Positions 51,270 through 59,332 are shown, counted from the stretch's first letter. The stretch is DNA of 59,332 bases from CAIOYC01 sp964243985 (GCA_964243985.1 CAXTHJ010000008.1:1-59332); one strand, 5' to 3'. A program made the numbers and translations. Notes: a model not told the origin generated them from the letters alone.

Positions 51270-52421
51270 ATGAAATTTGCTGCGATCGTCGTTGCGGGAG
51301 GCGCTGGTCTGAGAGCGGGCGGCGGCGCGCCTAAACAGTGGCGACCGCTGAACGGCAAACCGCTGGCACGTTGGTCTATCGACGCCTTTCTTGGCGCGGG
51401 CGCTGACATCGTGGTTCTGGTGGTTCCCAAGGACGCCGTCGCCTTCGCCGAGGCGCTTTGCGGTGGTCCTCCCAACCTGAAGATCGTAAAGGGCGGCGCA
51501 GAGCGGTTCAATTCGGTCCAGGCGGGGCTCCTTGCGTTGGAGAGCGAAGACCTTGGCGCGGTGCTGATCCATGACGCGGCGCGGCCATTTCTGACCCGCC
51601 GGCATGTGGAGCGCCTCCTAGCCGCCCTGGACGACGCAGATGCCGCCCTGCCCGCCCTCGCCGTCAGTGACACGCTAAAGCGCGCCGCTGACGACATGAC
51701 GATCAGCGACACGCCCGATCGGATCGGACTGTGGCGGGCCCAAACGCCCCAGGCGTTTCGTTGGCCGCTGATTGGCGACGCCTTTGCTCACTGGCCGGTC
51801 GACGAGACGCCCACTGATGACGCCCAGGTGGTGGAGCGATATGGCGGCCGCGTCGTGATCGTGCCTGGCGACCCCATGTTGATGAAGGCCACCTACCCTG
51901 AGGATATCGAGATGATGGAGCGGCTTGCCGGCGGCGTGCGGATCACCCGGTCGGGAATCGGGTTCGACGCCCATCGGTTTGGACCTGGGCAGGGCGTTTG
52001 GCTTTGTGGCGTTGAGGTACCCCATACCCATGGCCTCATTGGCCATTCAGACGCGGACGCCGGCCTGCACTCGCTTACCGACGCCATCCTCGGCGCTATC
52101 GGCGAGGGGGATATCGGCGATCACTTCCCGCCCACCGATCCGAAATGGCGCGGCGCGGCGTCCGATCTTTTCCTCAAACACGCCGCGGAGCTCGTGGCTC
52201 AAAAGGGAGGAACGATCTTGAATGTCGATGTGACGCTGATCTGCGAGCGACCGAAGATCAAACCTCACCGTGCTGCCATGCGCGAGCGCGTCGCCGCCAT
52301 CCTGGGCGTGCCTGTGGATCGCGTGAGCGTGAAAGCCACCACCACTGAAGGCATGGGCTTCACCGGCCGCGAGGAAGGCGTCGCTGCGCAGGCCATCGCC
52401 AACGTGGAGACGCCGCTCTAA
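51270..52421 (+). CDS. ispDF: Bifunctional IspD/IspF isoprenoid enzyme
   Basis: 383 residues from the ATG at 51270, right at FAAIVVAGGAGLRAGGGAPKQ. The first 225 residues are MEP cytidylyltransferase (IspD; DAARPFLTRRHVERLL, WRAQTPQAFR); the last 155 are MECDP synthase (IspF; GFDAHRFGPG, HSDADAGLHSLTDAILGA, ATTTEGMGFTGREEG). The fusion is known from alphaproteobacteria and epsilonproteobacteria. The frame is open upstream to 51120, but that stretch crosses into the ntrB start and is rejected. No good SD is seen. Confidence 0.95.
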   Translation: MKFAAIVVAGGAGLRAGGGAPKQWRPLNGKPLARWSIDAFLGAGADIVVLVVPKDAVAFAEALCGGPPNLKIVKGGAERFNSVQAGLLALESEDLGAVLIHDAARPFLTRRHVERLLAALDDADAALPALAVSDTLKRAADDMTISDTPDRIGLWRAQTPQAFRWPLIGDAFAHWPVDETPTDDAQVVERYGGRVVIVPGDPMLMKATYPEDIEMMERLAGGVRITRSGIGFDAHRFGPGQGVWLCGVEVPHTHGLIGHSDADAGLHSLTDAILGAIGEGDIGDHFPPTDPKWRGAASDLFLKHAAELVAQKGGTILNVDVTLICERPKIKPHRAAMRERVAAILGVPVDRVSVKATTTEGMGFTGREEGVAAQAIANVETPL

Positions 52422-52444
52422 CAGGCGGCGCCGAGGAGGTCGCC

Positions 52445-52945
52445 ATGTCCATTTTCCCGCGCGAAATCGTCATGCTGGCGGAGCTGGTGCTGGATGAATG
52501 CCGGGCGCGCCACGTCCGCATTGTCACCGCGGAGAGTTGTACCGGCGGCCTGGTCGCAGGCGCGCTGACCGAGATCGCCGGTTCGTCGGACGTAGTGGAT
52601 CGGGGCTTCGTCACCTACTCCAATCGCGCCAAGTCCTTGATGTTGGGCGTGCCCGGCGATCTGATCGCCGACATGGGGGCGGTGTCGGAACCGGTGGCGC
52701 GGATGATGGCGGAAGGAGCGCTGAACGCCTCCGACGCCCATATCGCTGTCGCCATCACCGGTGTGGCCGGCCCTGGCGGCGGAACGGCGCTGAAGCCCGT
52801 TGGCCTCGTTCACTTCGCCACGGCGCGGGCGAATGGTCCAATCCTGCACAGGCGAGAACTGTTCGGTAAGATCGGCCGCACTGACATCCGGATGGAGAGC
52901 GTCAGAATCGCTTTGGAGATGATCCGTGAGCGGGTGGCCGGCTAG
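52445..52945 (+). CDS. CinA-type nicotinamide-nucleotide amidase
   Basis: 166 residues: only the C-terminal CinA domain, as in the stand-alone PncC/YgaD. Motifs are TAESCTGGLVAGALTEI, FVTYSNRAKSLMLGV and AITGVAGPGGGTALKPVG. It hydrolyses NMN to NaMN in NAD salvage. It is 23 bases after ispDF, with GAGGA in front. The stop TAG shares the palindrome CTAG with the stop of the convergent COQ10-like gene. Confidence 0.92.
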   Translation: MSIFPREIVMLAELVLDECRARHVRIVTAESCTGGLVAGALTEIAGSSDVVDRGFVTYSNRAKSLMLGVPGDLIADMGAVSEPVARMMAEGALNASDAHIAVAITGVAGPGGGTALKPVGLVHFATARANGPILHRRELFGKIGRTDIRMESVRIALEMIRERVAG

Positions 52946-53406
52946 ATGCCGGTACCGTCTTCGCCATAGAGCGCTTTAGCCCGCGCCTCGAAACAACCGA
53001 TCAGACGTTGCACCGCATAATCGAAATTGGCGCGCAGCATCAGGTCCAACAGCTTCGATTTGAACTCGAAATCAATGTCGAAAAGTATTTTTGTTCCAGC
53101 AGGATGCGGTTCAAACCTCCACTGGTTTAGGAGCCGTTTGAAAGGCCCCGAGATCAGCTTGACCTCGATGACCCATTCAGGCGCGTTGCGTTTGATGCGG
53201 GTGGCGAACCGCTCCCTGATCACCGAAAAACCGACGCTGGCCTCCGCGTCGAGCACGCTGACGCCTTCCCCCCTCGGCTGCTCCGGCCCGGTGCGAATTG
53301 TGCTGATCCAGGGAATAAAGGTTGGATAGGCGCGCACGTCGCCCACAAGATCGAACAACTGGTCCGGTCGATAGGGCAGGATGCGCTCCACATGGTGGCG
53401 ACTCAA
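52942..53406 (-). CDS. COQ10/RatA-like SRPBCC lipid-binding protein
   Basis: 154 residues from a TTG at 53406 with GAGG upstream. The family pattern is VERILPYRPDQLFDLVGDV and YPTFIPWI, and WRFEPHPAGTKILFDIDFEFKSKLL in the second half (split at the Gly). COQ10-like proteins carry ubiquinone and help its use in respiration; bacterial versions are also labelled RatA. It is the last gene of a long minus-strand run, 10 bases after lipA, which is a usual pair in alphaproteobacteria. Confidence 0.92.
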   Translation of the reverse strand: MSRHHVERILPYRPDQLFDLVGDVRAYPTFIPWISTIRTGPEQPRGEGVSVLDAEASVGFSVIRERFATRIKRNAPEWVIEVKLISGPFKRLLNQWRFEPHPAGTKILFDIDFEFKSKLLDLMLRANFDYAVQRLIGCFEARAKALYGEDGTGI

Positions 53407-53416
53407 TAGGACAGCC

Positions 53417-54364
53417 TCAAACGCCCTGGGCTGCGCGCGCCGCCTTCAGCCGAGCAAAGTCCTCGCCGGCATGGTGGGAGGAGCGGGTGAGCGGGCTGGC
53501 CGAGACCATCAGGAAACCCTTGGCGAGGGCGATCGCTTCATAGCCGGCGAACTCGTCCGGCGTGACAAACCGATCGACCGGCGCGTGGCGGCGAGTGGGC
53601 TGCAGGTATTGGCCGATGGTGAGGAAATCGATGTCGGCGGAGCGCATGTCGTCCATCACCTGCATCACCTCTTCCTTGGTCTCGCCGAGGCCGACCATCA
53701 AGCCGGACTTGGTGAACTGGTTGGGATCGCGCTCCTTCACACGCTCCAGTAGGCGCAGAGAGTGAAAGTAGCGCGCCCCCGGCCGGATGGTGAGATAGAG
53801 CCGCGGCACCGTTTCGAGGTTGTGGTTGAACACGTCCGGCTGGGCGTCGATAATGGCTTCGGCGGCGGAGACGGGCTTTCGCAGGAAGTCCGGCGTCAGG
53901 ATTTCGATGGTGGTGTCCGGCGTCGCGGCGCGGATAGCCCGCACCACGGCGGCGAAGTGTCCTGCCCCGCCGTCGTCCAGATCGTCCCTATCTACCGAGG
54001 TGATCACCACGTGCTTCAGGTCCATCTGCGCCACGGCGTCCGCCACCCGCGCGGGCTCGGTGGGGTCAAGCGCATCCGGCCGGCCGGTGGTGACGTTGCA
54101 GAAGGCGCAGGCCCGGGTGCAAACCTCGCCCATGATCATCATGGTGGCGTGCTTGATCGACCAGCACTCGCCGATGTTGGGGCAGGCCGCCTCTTCGCAG
54201 ACGGTGGTCAGGCCATGGGTTTTAACAATAGCGCGGGTTTCGTTATAGCCGGCCGACCCTGGTGCGCGGACCCGCAGCCAATCGGGCTTGCGCAGCACAA
54301 CGCTTTCCGGCCGTTCCCGTTTTTCCGGGTGGCGGAAGGCTCGGTTGTCGATGACGGTGGCCAT
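53417..54364 (-). CDS. lipA: Lipoyl synthase
   Basis: 315 residues. It inserts two sulfurs into protein-bound octanoate. The auxiliary cluster cysteines lie in CEEAACPNIGEC and the radical SAM cysteines in CTRACAFCNV. A closing RSSHHAGE with the conserved Ser-ligand is present. The lipoyl cofactor is used by the pyruvate dehydrogenase E2 encoded a few kilobases upstream on the same strand, so the run is a coherent lipoate-plus-PDH group. Confidence 0.97.
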   Translation of the reverse strand: MATVIDNRAFRHPEKRERPESVVLRKPDWLRVRAPGSAGYNETRAIVKTHGLTTVCEEAACPNIGECWSIKHATMMIMGEVCTRACAFCNVTTGRPDALDPTEPARVADAVAQMDLKHVVITSVDRDDLDDGGAGHFAAVVRAIRAATPDTTIEILTPDFLRKPVSAAEAIIDAQPDVFNHNLETVPRLYLTIRPGARYFHSLRLLERVKERDPNQFTKSGLMVGLGETKEEVMQVMDDMRSADIDFLTIGQYLQPTRRHAPVDRFVTPDEFAGYEAIALAKGFLMVSASPLTRSSHHAGEDFARLKAARAAQGV

Positions 54365-54406
54365 GGCCCTTAGATCGTCCTTACGAGGCGCAGGTTCAAG
54401 CGTGGC

Positions 54407-55021
54407 TTAGAATGGCAGCAGCGACTTAAAGAAGTTGGTGCGCTTGTGGCGCTTGGTCTTGCGCGCCGCCGCAGCCTCGTCCACCAGCCAGAACACCTGC
54501 AGCACCCGCCGCTCGCCCACAAAGGGCTTGTGGCCATGCCAGGAGTTCTCGGCGCGGGCAAAGGCGGCGAAAGCGCCATAGCGCGCCGGGATCGGCGCGG
54601 TGCCGGGGCCGTCGAGATCCGGCCCCTCCAGGAACCGCAACGCGCCGCCCTGATCGCTCCAGTCGTCGTTCAGGTAAACCAGCGCCGTCGCCACCTTGTC
54701 CAGGCCGTCGGTGTGGGGGTTGCCGTCCTTCAGCGCCGACCATTTGCGCACCACGATCATCTGCGGCCGGTTGACGAGGTCTCGATCCAGCTTCTCGCCG
54801 ACGATGCGGGAGAATTCGGGCGAGCGCACGTCGTCCAGCAGGCGCTCGAACGCCGGGCCGTAGGAGAGTTGCTCTACCGGGAAGAAGCCGGTCTTCTTCT
54901 CCTCGGGGAAATCCCGCGCCAGCGCCGCCTTGTCCGCGTCGGACAGCAGGGCTTCGGCCGTGAGGTGCGGGAATGGCGCCGTGGTGGTGGGGCGGGCGGC
55001 GAGGGTTTGCAGATTCAACAT
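54407..55021 (-). CDS. 2-oxoglutarate/Fe(II)-dependent oxygenase family protein
   Basis: 204 residues. The iron ligands are seen as HTD in NPHTDGLDKVA and the distal His in NSWHGHKPFVGERR, with Arg for 2-oxoglutarate following. A YLNDDWSDQGGALRFL strand between them is typical of the prolyl-hydroxylase-like subgroup. The substrate is unknown. The C-terminus is basic (KTKRHKRTNFFK). It lies in the PDH-lipoate run, 42 bases before lipA. Confidence 0.85.
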   Translation of the reverse strand: MLNLQTLAARPTTTAPFPHLTAEALLSDADKAALARDFPEEKKTGFFPVEQLSYGPAFERLLDDVRSPEFSRIVGEKLDRDLVNRPQMIVVRKWSALKDGNPHTDGLDKVATALVYLNDDWSDQGGALRFLEGPDLDGPGTAPIPARYGAFAAFARAENSWHGHKPFVGERRVLQVFWLVDEAAAARKTKRHKRTNFFKSLLPF

Positions 55022-55033
55022 GGGCTTGTTTTA

Positions 55034-55294
55034 TCAGCCTGCGGCCTTGCGGGCGAGTTCTGCCCTTATGAGGGCGGCGATATCGTGGCCATGGATGGTC
55101 AGCCCGTCGATATTGGCGTCCATGATCGCGGCGCCGGAGAAGTTGATGTCGCTGAACGTCGCGCCTTTTAGACTGACATTCACAAAGCGCGCGCCCGTCA
55201 GATTCGCGTCGTCGAACGTCGCGCCCGCCAGTGAGCAGTCAAGAAATTCGGCGTCGTCCAGCCGCTGATGTTCAAAGCGCCGATGGTCCGTCAT
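55034..55294 (-). CDS. Small pentapeptide-repeat protein
   Basis: 86 residues. The middle part shows about eight repeats of the A(D/N)LxX type (for example DDANLTGARFVNVSLKGATF), enough for a short right-handed beta helix, followed by a short helical tail. Pentapeptide proteins often shield or mimic DNA, but at this size no role can be named. It sits between E3 and the oxygenase gene, with 16 and 12 bases on either side. Confidence 0.82.
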   Translation of the reverse strand: MTDHRRFEHQRLDDAEFLDCSLAGATFDDANLTGARFVNVSLKGATFSDINFSGAAIMDANIDGLTIHGHDIAALIRAELARKAAG

Positions 55295-55310
55295 AGCGTG
55301 CTTCCAAGGA

Positions 55311-56717
55311 TCAGATGTGGATTACCTTGCCGTAAGCGTCCAGGGCCGCTTCGTGCATGGCTTCGCTCATGGTGGGGTGCGGGAAGACGGTGGCCATGAT
55401 TTCCGCCTCGGTGGCTTCCGAGGTCATCGCCTGGGCGAACCCCTGGATCATTTCCGTGACTTCGCCGCCGATCATATGCGCGCCGAGCAGCTGGCCAGTC
55501 TCGGCGTCGAACACCGTCTTGACGAAGCCCTCCGTCTCTCCCGAAGCAATGGCCTTGCCGTTCACGCGGAAGGGGAAGCGGCCGACCTTCACCGCGCGCC
55601 CGTCCTGCTTCGCCTGTGCTTCGGTGAGGCCCACTGAGGCGATCTGCGGTTGGGAGTAGGTGCAGCCGGGGATCGGCGCGGCGATGTCGGCGCTGTCCTG
55701 GCCGGCGATGTGCTCGACGCAATGGATGGCTTCGTGGCTGGCTTTGTGGGCGAGCCAGGGCGCGCCGGCCACATCGCCGATGGCATAGAGGCCGGTGACG
55801 CCGGTGGCGCAATGCTTGTCGATCGTCACATGGCCACGTTCGAGCTTTACGCCCAGCGCTTCCAGGCCGATGTTCTCCACATTGCCGTCGATGCCGACAG
55901 CGACGATGGCGCGATCCGCTGTGAGTGTTTCGCTCTTACCCCCTGATTCCAGAGTAATCTCCACGCCGGTCTTGGATTTCGCAAGCTTGGTCACCTTGGC
56001 GCCGACGCGAAACTTCAGGCCACGCTTCTCGAAGGCCTTCTGCGCGGCGGCGGAGACCTCCTCGTCTTCCACCGGCAGGATGCGGCCGAGCGCCTCGATC
56101 ACTGTAACCTCCGCGCCCAAGGCCCTGAAAAAGCTGGCGAACTCGATCCCGATGGCGCCGGAGCCGACCACCAGCAGCGACTTGGGGCAAGCCTTGGCCA
56201 CCAACGCCTCGCGGTAGGTCCAGATGCGGTCGCCGTCCGGCGCAAGCCCGATGGCGGGTATCACCTTGGCGCGGGCGCCGGTGGCCAGGATCACGCTCTT
56301 GGCCTGCACCGTGCGTGCGCCGCCGGCTTTCAGCGCCACCACCACCTTGGGCGCGGGTGAGCCCTTTTCGAGTTTGGCGTCGCCCTCGATCACCTCGATT
56401 TTGTTCTTCTTCATCAGGTAGGCGACGCCCTGATTGAGCTGCTTGGCCACGCCGCGGGATCGCGCGACGATCTTGTCAAAGTCGAACGCCGGTTTCTCGG
56501 CGGAAAGGCCGTAGTCGCCGAGGTGCGACAACTGCTCGTACACCTCACCGGATTTCAGCAACGCCTTGGTGGGGATGCAGCCCCAATTCAGGCAGACGCC
56601 GCCTAAAAGCTCGCGCTCGATAATGGCGGTCTTCAGCCCCAGCTGCGCCGCGCGGATCGCCGCCACATAGCCGCCGGGACCCGAACCGATGATGACAAGA
56701 TCGAAGTCAAAAGCCAT
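55311..56717 (-). CDS. lpdA: Dihydrolipoyl dehydrogenase (E3)
   Basis: 468 residues. It reoxidises the lipoyl group of 2-oxoacid dehydrogenases with FAD and NAD. The FAD site is IGSGPGGYVAAIRAAQLG, the redox pair CLNWGC, the NAD motif VVGSGAIGIEFASFF and the His-Glu pair in VFPHPTMSEAMHEA. With E2 in the same run it belongs to pyruvate dehydrogenase; E1 genes are not in the window. Glutathione peroxidase lies between E2 and E3. Confidence 0.97.
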   Translation of the reverse strand: MAFDFDLVIIGSGPGGYVAAIRAAQLGLKTAIIERELLGGVCLNWGCIPTKALLKSGEVYEQLSHLGDYGLSAEKPAFDFDKIVARSRGVAKQLNQGVAYLMKKNKIEVIEGDAKLEKGSPAPKVVVALKAGGARTVQAKSVILATGARAKVIPAIGLAPDGDRIWTYREALVAKACPKSLLVVGSGAIGIEFASFFRALGAEVTVIEALGRILPVEDEEVSAAAQKAFEKRGLKFRVGAKVTKLAKSKTGVEITLESGGKSETLTADRAIVAVGIDGNVENIGLEALGVKLERGHVTIDKHCATGVTGLYAIGDVAGAPWLAHKASHEAIHCVEHIAGQDSADIAAPIPGCTYSQPQIASVGLTEAQAKQDGRAVKVGRFPFRVNGKAIASGETEGFVKTVFDAETGQLLGAHMIGGEVTEMIQGFAQAMTSEATEAEIMATVFPHPTMSEAMHEAALDAYGKVIHI

Positions 56718-56731
56718 GTCCTATCAGCGCC

Positions 56732-57208
56732 TTAAAGCAGTTTCTCGATAGCGCCCGACATATCTTCCGGCTTCGTCGTAGGCGCAAAACGCTCCACCAC
56801 CTCTCCATCACGGCCGACCAGAAACTTGGTGAAGTTCCACTTGATCCCTTCGGAGCCGAGCAGGCCCTTCTTCTCGCGCTTGAGGTACTCATAGAGCGGG
56901 TGCGCCTTGGGCCCGTTCACATCGATCTTGGCGAACATGGGGAAGGTGACGTCATAGGTGAGGGAGCAGAAGTTCTGAATCTCATCCGCGTTCCCCGGCT
57001 CCTGCCCGCCGAACTGATTGCAGGGGAAGCCCAGCACCACCAAGCCCCTATCGGCGTATTGGCGGTAGAGCGCCTCCAGCCCTTCGTGCTGCGGGGTGAA
57101 GCCGCATTTTGACGCGGTGTTGACGATCAGCACCACCTTGTCGTTGTAGTCCGAGAGCGGCGCCGGCTGACCGGACAAGGTTTGGGCGGAATAGTCATAG
57201 ATGCTCAT
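56732..57208 (-). CDS. Glutathione/thioredoxin peroxidase (GPx family)
   Basis: 158 residues. The catalytic Cys is C35 in NTASKCGFTPQ, with the Gln of FPCNQFGGQEP and the Trp of WNFTKFLVGRDG completing the tetrad. It contains no selenocysteine. It removes peroxides using thioredoxin or glutathione in the cytoplasm. It is coded between E2 and E3 of pyruvate dehydrogenase, with gaps of 27 and 14 bases, so it may be transcribed with them. Confidence 0.94.
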   Translation of the reverse strand: MSIYDYSAQTLSGQPAPLSDYNDKVVLIVNTASKCGFTPQHEGLEALYRQYADRGLVVLGFPCNQFGGQEPGNADEIQNFCSLTYDVTFPMFAKIDVNGPKAHPLYEYLKREKKGLLGSEGIKWNFTKFLVGRDGEVVERFAPTTKPEDMSGAIEKLL

Positions 57209-57235
57209 GACATGACCTTTCTGGCCTTTTTCAGC

Positions 57236-57975
57236 TCACGCCAGCATGGTGACGGGGTCTTCGATGAAGCCTTTGAACGCCTGCAGCCAGCGGGCGCCGA
57301 TGGCGCCGTCCACCACCCGGTGATCGCAGGTGAGGGTGACGGTCATCACCGTGGCGATAGCCAGCTGATCGTTTTTCACCACTGGCCGCTTTTCACCGAC
57401 GCCGACAGAGAGGATGCACCCCTGCGGCTCGTTGATGATGGAGTTGAACGACTTGATCCCCATCATGCCGAGGTTGGAGACCGAGAAGGTGCCGCCCTGG
57501 TATTCCTCGGGCTTCAGTTTGCGGCTGCGCGCCCGCTCGGCGAGGTCCTTCATGGTCTTGGCGATGTCCGCCAGCGTGCGGTCTTCCGCCGCGCGGATGA
57601 TCGGGGTGATCAAGCCGTGCTCCAAGGCGACCGCCACCGCCACATCGGCGTGGTGGTGCTTGGCGATGCCGTCAGGGGTGTAGCTGGCGTTGGCATTGGG
57701 CTCGGCCTTCAGGGCCATCGCCACGGCCTTGATGACGATGTCGTTCACCGAGACCTTTACCCCCTGCTTCTCCAGCGCGGCGTTGATTCGGACGCGGGCG
57801 GCCAGCAAGTTATCAATTTCCAGATCGATGGTCAGCGGGAAGTGGGGGATGTCGCGGAAGCTATCGGTCATCCGCCGGGCGATGGTCTTGCCCATTCCGT
57901 CCAGCGGCACGAGGTCGTAGGAGCCAGCGGGGATGCCCATCTGCTCCAGGGATTGCACTTGGCGGGGTTCGGCGG
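57236..57975 (-). CDS. pdhC: Dihydrolipoamide acetyltransferase (E2), C-terminal piece
   Basis: About 246 residues from the N-run to the stop, starting at AEPRQVQSLEQMGIPAG and giving the catalytic acyltransferase domain, including DIPHFPLTIDLEIDNLL, GTFSVSNLGMMGIKSF and the active-site TCDHRVVDGA. It moves the acetyl group from lipoamide to CoA. The frame relative to the N-terminal piece does not fit ten N, so the gap length is wrong. It continues the gene that begins at 58706. Confidence 0.93.
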
Positions 57976-57985
57976 NNNNNNNNNN
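57976..57985. other. Assembly gap (10 N)
   Basis: Ten N inside the E2 gene. Coding frames on either side do not join across ten bases, so the real distance is not known, and the sequence on its high-coordinate side is unlike E2. Confidence 0.99.
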
Positions 57986-58706
57986 TCACCGAGCCTGGCC
58001 GGCCTTGCTGCTCGATGTGCGCGGGCGTGAAGAACAGCACGGTCCGGGTGCCGGCGGGGATCGTGGCCAGGGCCGGGCCGAGCAGGGCCAGGGCCGGGAA
58101 GTTCTGCGGCTGGTCGGCGGCGGCCGGGGTTTGCGCGCGGGCGGGGGGCGCGGCGGCGCCGGGCGTGGCGGCATCCACGGCGGCCGGGACGATGCGGCCG
58201 TGCGGTCCTGAGCCCTTGATGGCGTTAAGATCCACACCCTTCTGCTCGGCGATACGGCGTGCCAGCGGCGAGGCGAATACGCGCTCTTCGCCATCCGGCT
58301 GTTTCGGAGTCGCGGGTGCGGGCGCCTTGGCTTCCGGCGCCTTGACCGGTTCAGAGGCGAAGGACGCGCGCGGCGCGGCGTCTTCTTCGCGAGCCTGCTC
58401 CACTGCTTTGGTCGGCTGTGGCGTCTCAGGCGCAGACGCTTTTGGCGCTTGCGGCGCTGCGGCCTCACCCTCACCTTTCAATCGCGCAATGGGCGTGTTG
58501 ACCTTCACGCCCTCGGTTCCGGCGGGCACCAAGATGGCGTCCACCACGCCTTCATCCACCGCTTCCACCTCCATGGTGGCCTTGTCGGTCTCGATCTCGG
58601 CGATCACGTCGCCGGCGGAGACGGTGTCGCCGGCCTTGATGTTCCACTTGGCGAGCACGCCCTCCTCCATGGTGGGCGAGAGAGCGGGCATGAGGATGTC
58701 GGTCAC
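57986..58706 (-). CDS. pdhC: Dihydrolipoamide acetyltransferase (E2), N-terminal piece
   Basis: 240 residues from a GTG at 58706 (GAGGAC upstream) to the gap. Residues 1-80 are a lipoyl domain with K42 in EIETDKATMEVEA; about 82-142 is an Ala/Pro linker; about 143-178 is the E3-binding domain (FASPLARRIAEQKGVDL, GSGPHGRI). From residue about 198 to the gap (bases 58115-57986) the chain turns into an ALALLGPALATIPAGTRTVL-type sequence that does not fit an E2 linker. The start overlaps the GFA gene stop. Confidence 0.9.
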
Positions 58707-59128
58707 GTTACGTCCTCAAGATTGGGGGCGGCCTCATGGCTGAGGTGGGCTAGGGATGCGCCGTGCGCTTCCCAGTTACGGCCATCGAACGGTTCGATGC
58801 GGATGTCCAGGGCGTCGACGTCATCCAGACAGCGGGCGTTCACCGACCAGCCGTCCGGGTTGGAGCGAGGGCGATAAAAACTCTTCACGCCGCAGACCGA
58901 GCAGAACAAATGCTGCGCCACGCCGGTGTTGAAGGTGTAGCGCATCAGCCGATCCTTGCCCGCCGTGATGCGGAACCGGCTCTCGGGCACGATGATGTGG
59001 ACGAAACCGACCTTCTCGCACATCGAGCAGTTGCAAGCTTGTGCTTCCACGCGATCCGAAAGTTGCGCTTCGAACCGGACAGCGCCGCAGTGACAGCCGC
59101 CAGTATGCCAAGTGACTTCACCCGGCAC
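58703..59128 (-). CDS. GFA-family zinc-binding protein
   Basis: 141 residues, GTG start at 59128 with GGAG in front. The glutathione-dependent formaldehyde-activating fold is marked by GGCHCGAVRFEAQL, CNCSMCEKVGF and LFCSVCGVKSF, the zinc cysteines. Few members have a proven reaction; most are annotated only by fold. Its stop overlaps the E2 start, which would make E2 the second gene of this unit; the E1 genes expected there are not seen. Confidence 0.88.
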   Translation of the reverse strand: MPGEVTWHTGGCHCGAVRFEAQLSDRVEAQACNCSMCEKVGFVHIIVPESRFRITAGKDRLMRYTFNTGVAQHLFCSVCGVKSFYRPRSNPDGWSVNARCLDDVDALDIRIEPFDGRNWEAHGASLAHLSHEAAPNLEDVT

Positions 59129-59131
59129 GTT

Positions 59132-59332
59132 TCAGCTCCATCTAGTCACAGGGCAAACACTTGGAGAGCGTGTTTTAGGACCCGTCATACGGACACGTGC
59201 CCCCGCCCTTGCATAGCGCTCAACATCTTCCAGGGTATCGACCTCAATTTCTATTTTATACTTTTTATTCTTATATTCATGAGGCTGAAGAACCTCGATT
59301 TTTCCAGCTTTCTTTTTATCATAAAACATATC
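59132..59332 (-). CDS. Unrecognised ORF, 3' part, AT-rich
   Basis: An open frame from the window edge to a TGA at 59132-59134. The first 40 or so residues (with MFYDKKKAGKIEVLQ and YKNKKYKIEIEVDTLEDV) are Lys/Glu-rich and encoded by very AT-rich DNA (about 59230-59332), quite unlike the rest of the window; the last 25 residues are in ordinary GC-rich DNA. The stop lies three bases before the GFA start. No family is recognised. It may be the end of an acquired gene, a chimeric contig end, or a chance frame. Confidence 0.35.
   Translation of the reverse strand, partial: DMFYDKKKAGKIEVLQPHEYKNKKYKIEIEVDTLEDVERYARAGARVRMTGPKTRSPSVCPVTRWS

Noticed and set aside
57861..58030. Frameshift in E2 across the N-run
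   Set aside because: The frame change only reflects the arbitrary length of the gap.

Overview
The window is a GC-rich, gene-dense chromosomal segment of an alphaproteobacterium, most likely a member of the Caulobacterales (Caulobacter/Phenylobacterium-like). The reasons are gene order and content: ntrB-ntrC-ntrY-ntrX-dat-hfq-hflX-mazG, a fused ispDF, an ALAS-type hemA, a MucR-family regulator beside glyA, glyA-nrdR-nusB-thiL, bamE/cytochrome-bc1-chaperone/yceD/plsX/fabH/ihfA/merR, rplM-rpsI-argC, tmk-holB-tatD, and a 29-codon sidA-like ORF immediately upstream of dnaE. GTG and TTG starts are common and neighbouring genes often overlap by 1-8 bases. No insertion sequence, prophage, CRISPR array or rRNA was seen, and no gene-free stretch exceeds about 300 bases. 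A run of ten N (57976-57985) marks a scaffold join inside the E2 gene.

Layout. 1-5.8 kb: end of a DUF2155 protein, a POT-family transporter, a double cold-shock protein, an ABC export pair with an aldose-epimerase-like protein, and a GlsB-type membrane protein. 6.0-9.7 kb: SOS-type operator, sidA-like micropeptide and dnaE. 9.7-17.8 kb: hemB with a membrane protein, a valine-catabolism operon (isobutyryl-CoA dehydrogenase, HIBYL-CoA hydrolase, two exported methyltransferase-like proteins, 3-hydroxyisobutyrate dehydrogenase), hemA and mucR. 18-21.8 kb: glyA-nrdR-nusB-thiL plus a small exported protein. 21.9-28.9 kb: proton pyrophosphatase, bamE, then chaperone-yceD-plsX-fabH-ihfA and an interrupted merR, then tRNA-Pro. 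29-33.1 kb: two small membrane proteins, ctaA, rplM-rpsI (with an inserted segment in S9) and argC. 33.3-37.1 kb: a GT4/helical fusion plus a GH130 enzyme, and tRNA-Ser. 37.3-42.4 kb: rlpA-like lipoprotein, tmk-holB-tatD-MBL hydrolase, mazG. 42.4-51.1 kb (minus strand): ntrBC, ntrYX, dat, hfq, hflX. 51.3-52.9 kb: ispDF and a CinA-type amidase. 52.9-59.1 kb (minus strand): a run with GFA protein, PDH E2, glutathione peroxidase, PDH E3, pentapeptide protein, 2OG oxygenase, lipA and a COQ10-like protein. The last 100 bases are strikingly AT-rich and carry the end of an unrecognised ORF.

Themes. The genes are mostly housekeeping: heme (hemB, hemA, ctaA), lipid start-up (plsX, fabH), lipoate and its user enzyme (lipA, E2, E3), replication (dnaE, tmk, holB, nrdR) and nitrogen sensing (ntrB/C/Y/X). 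The most unusual points are the sidA-like SOS micropeptide with its operator, an insertion of about 35 residues in ribosomal protein S9, loss of GAFTGA in both NtrC and NtrX with loss of the Walker B glutamate in NtrX, a CTG start for plsX, a nonsense codon in merR, and a GT4-fusion/GH130 carbohydrate locus of unknown product.
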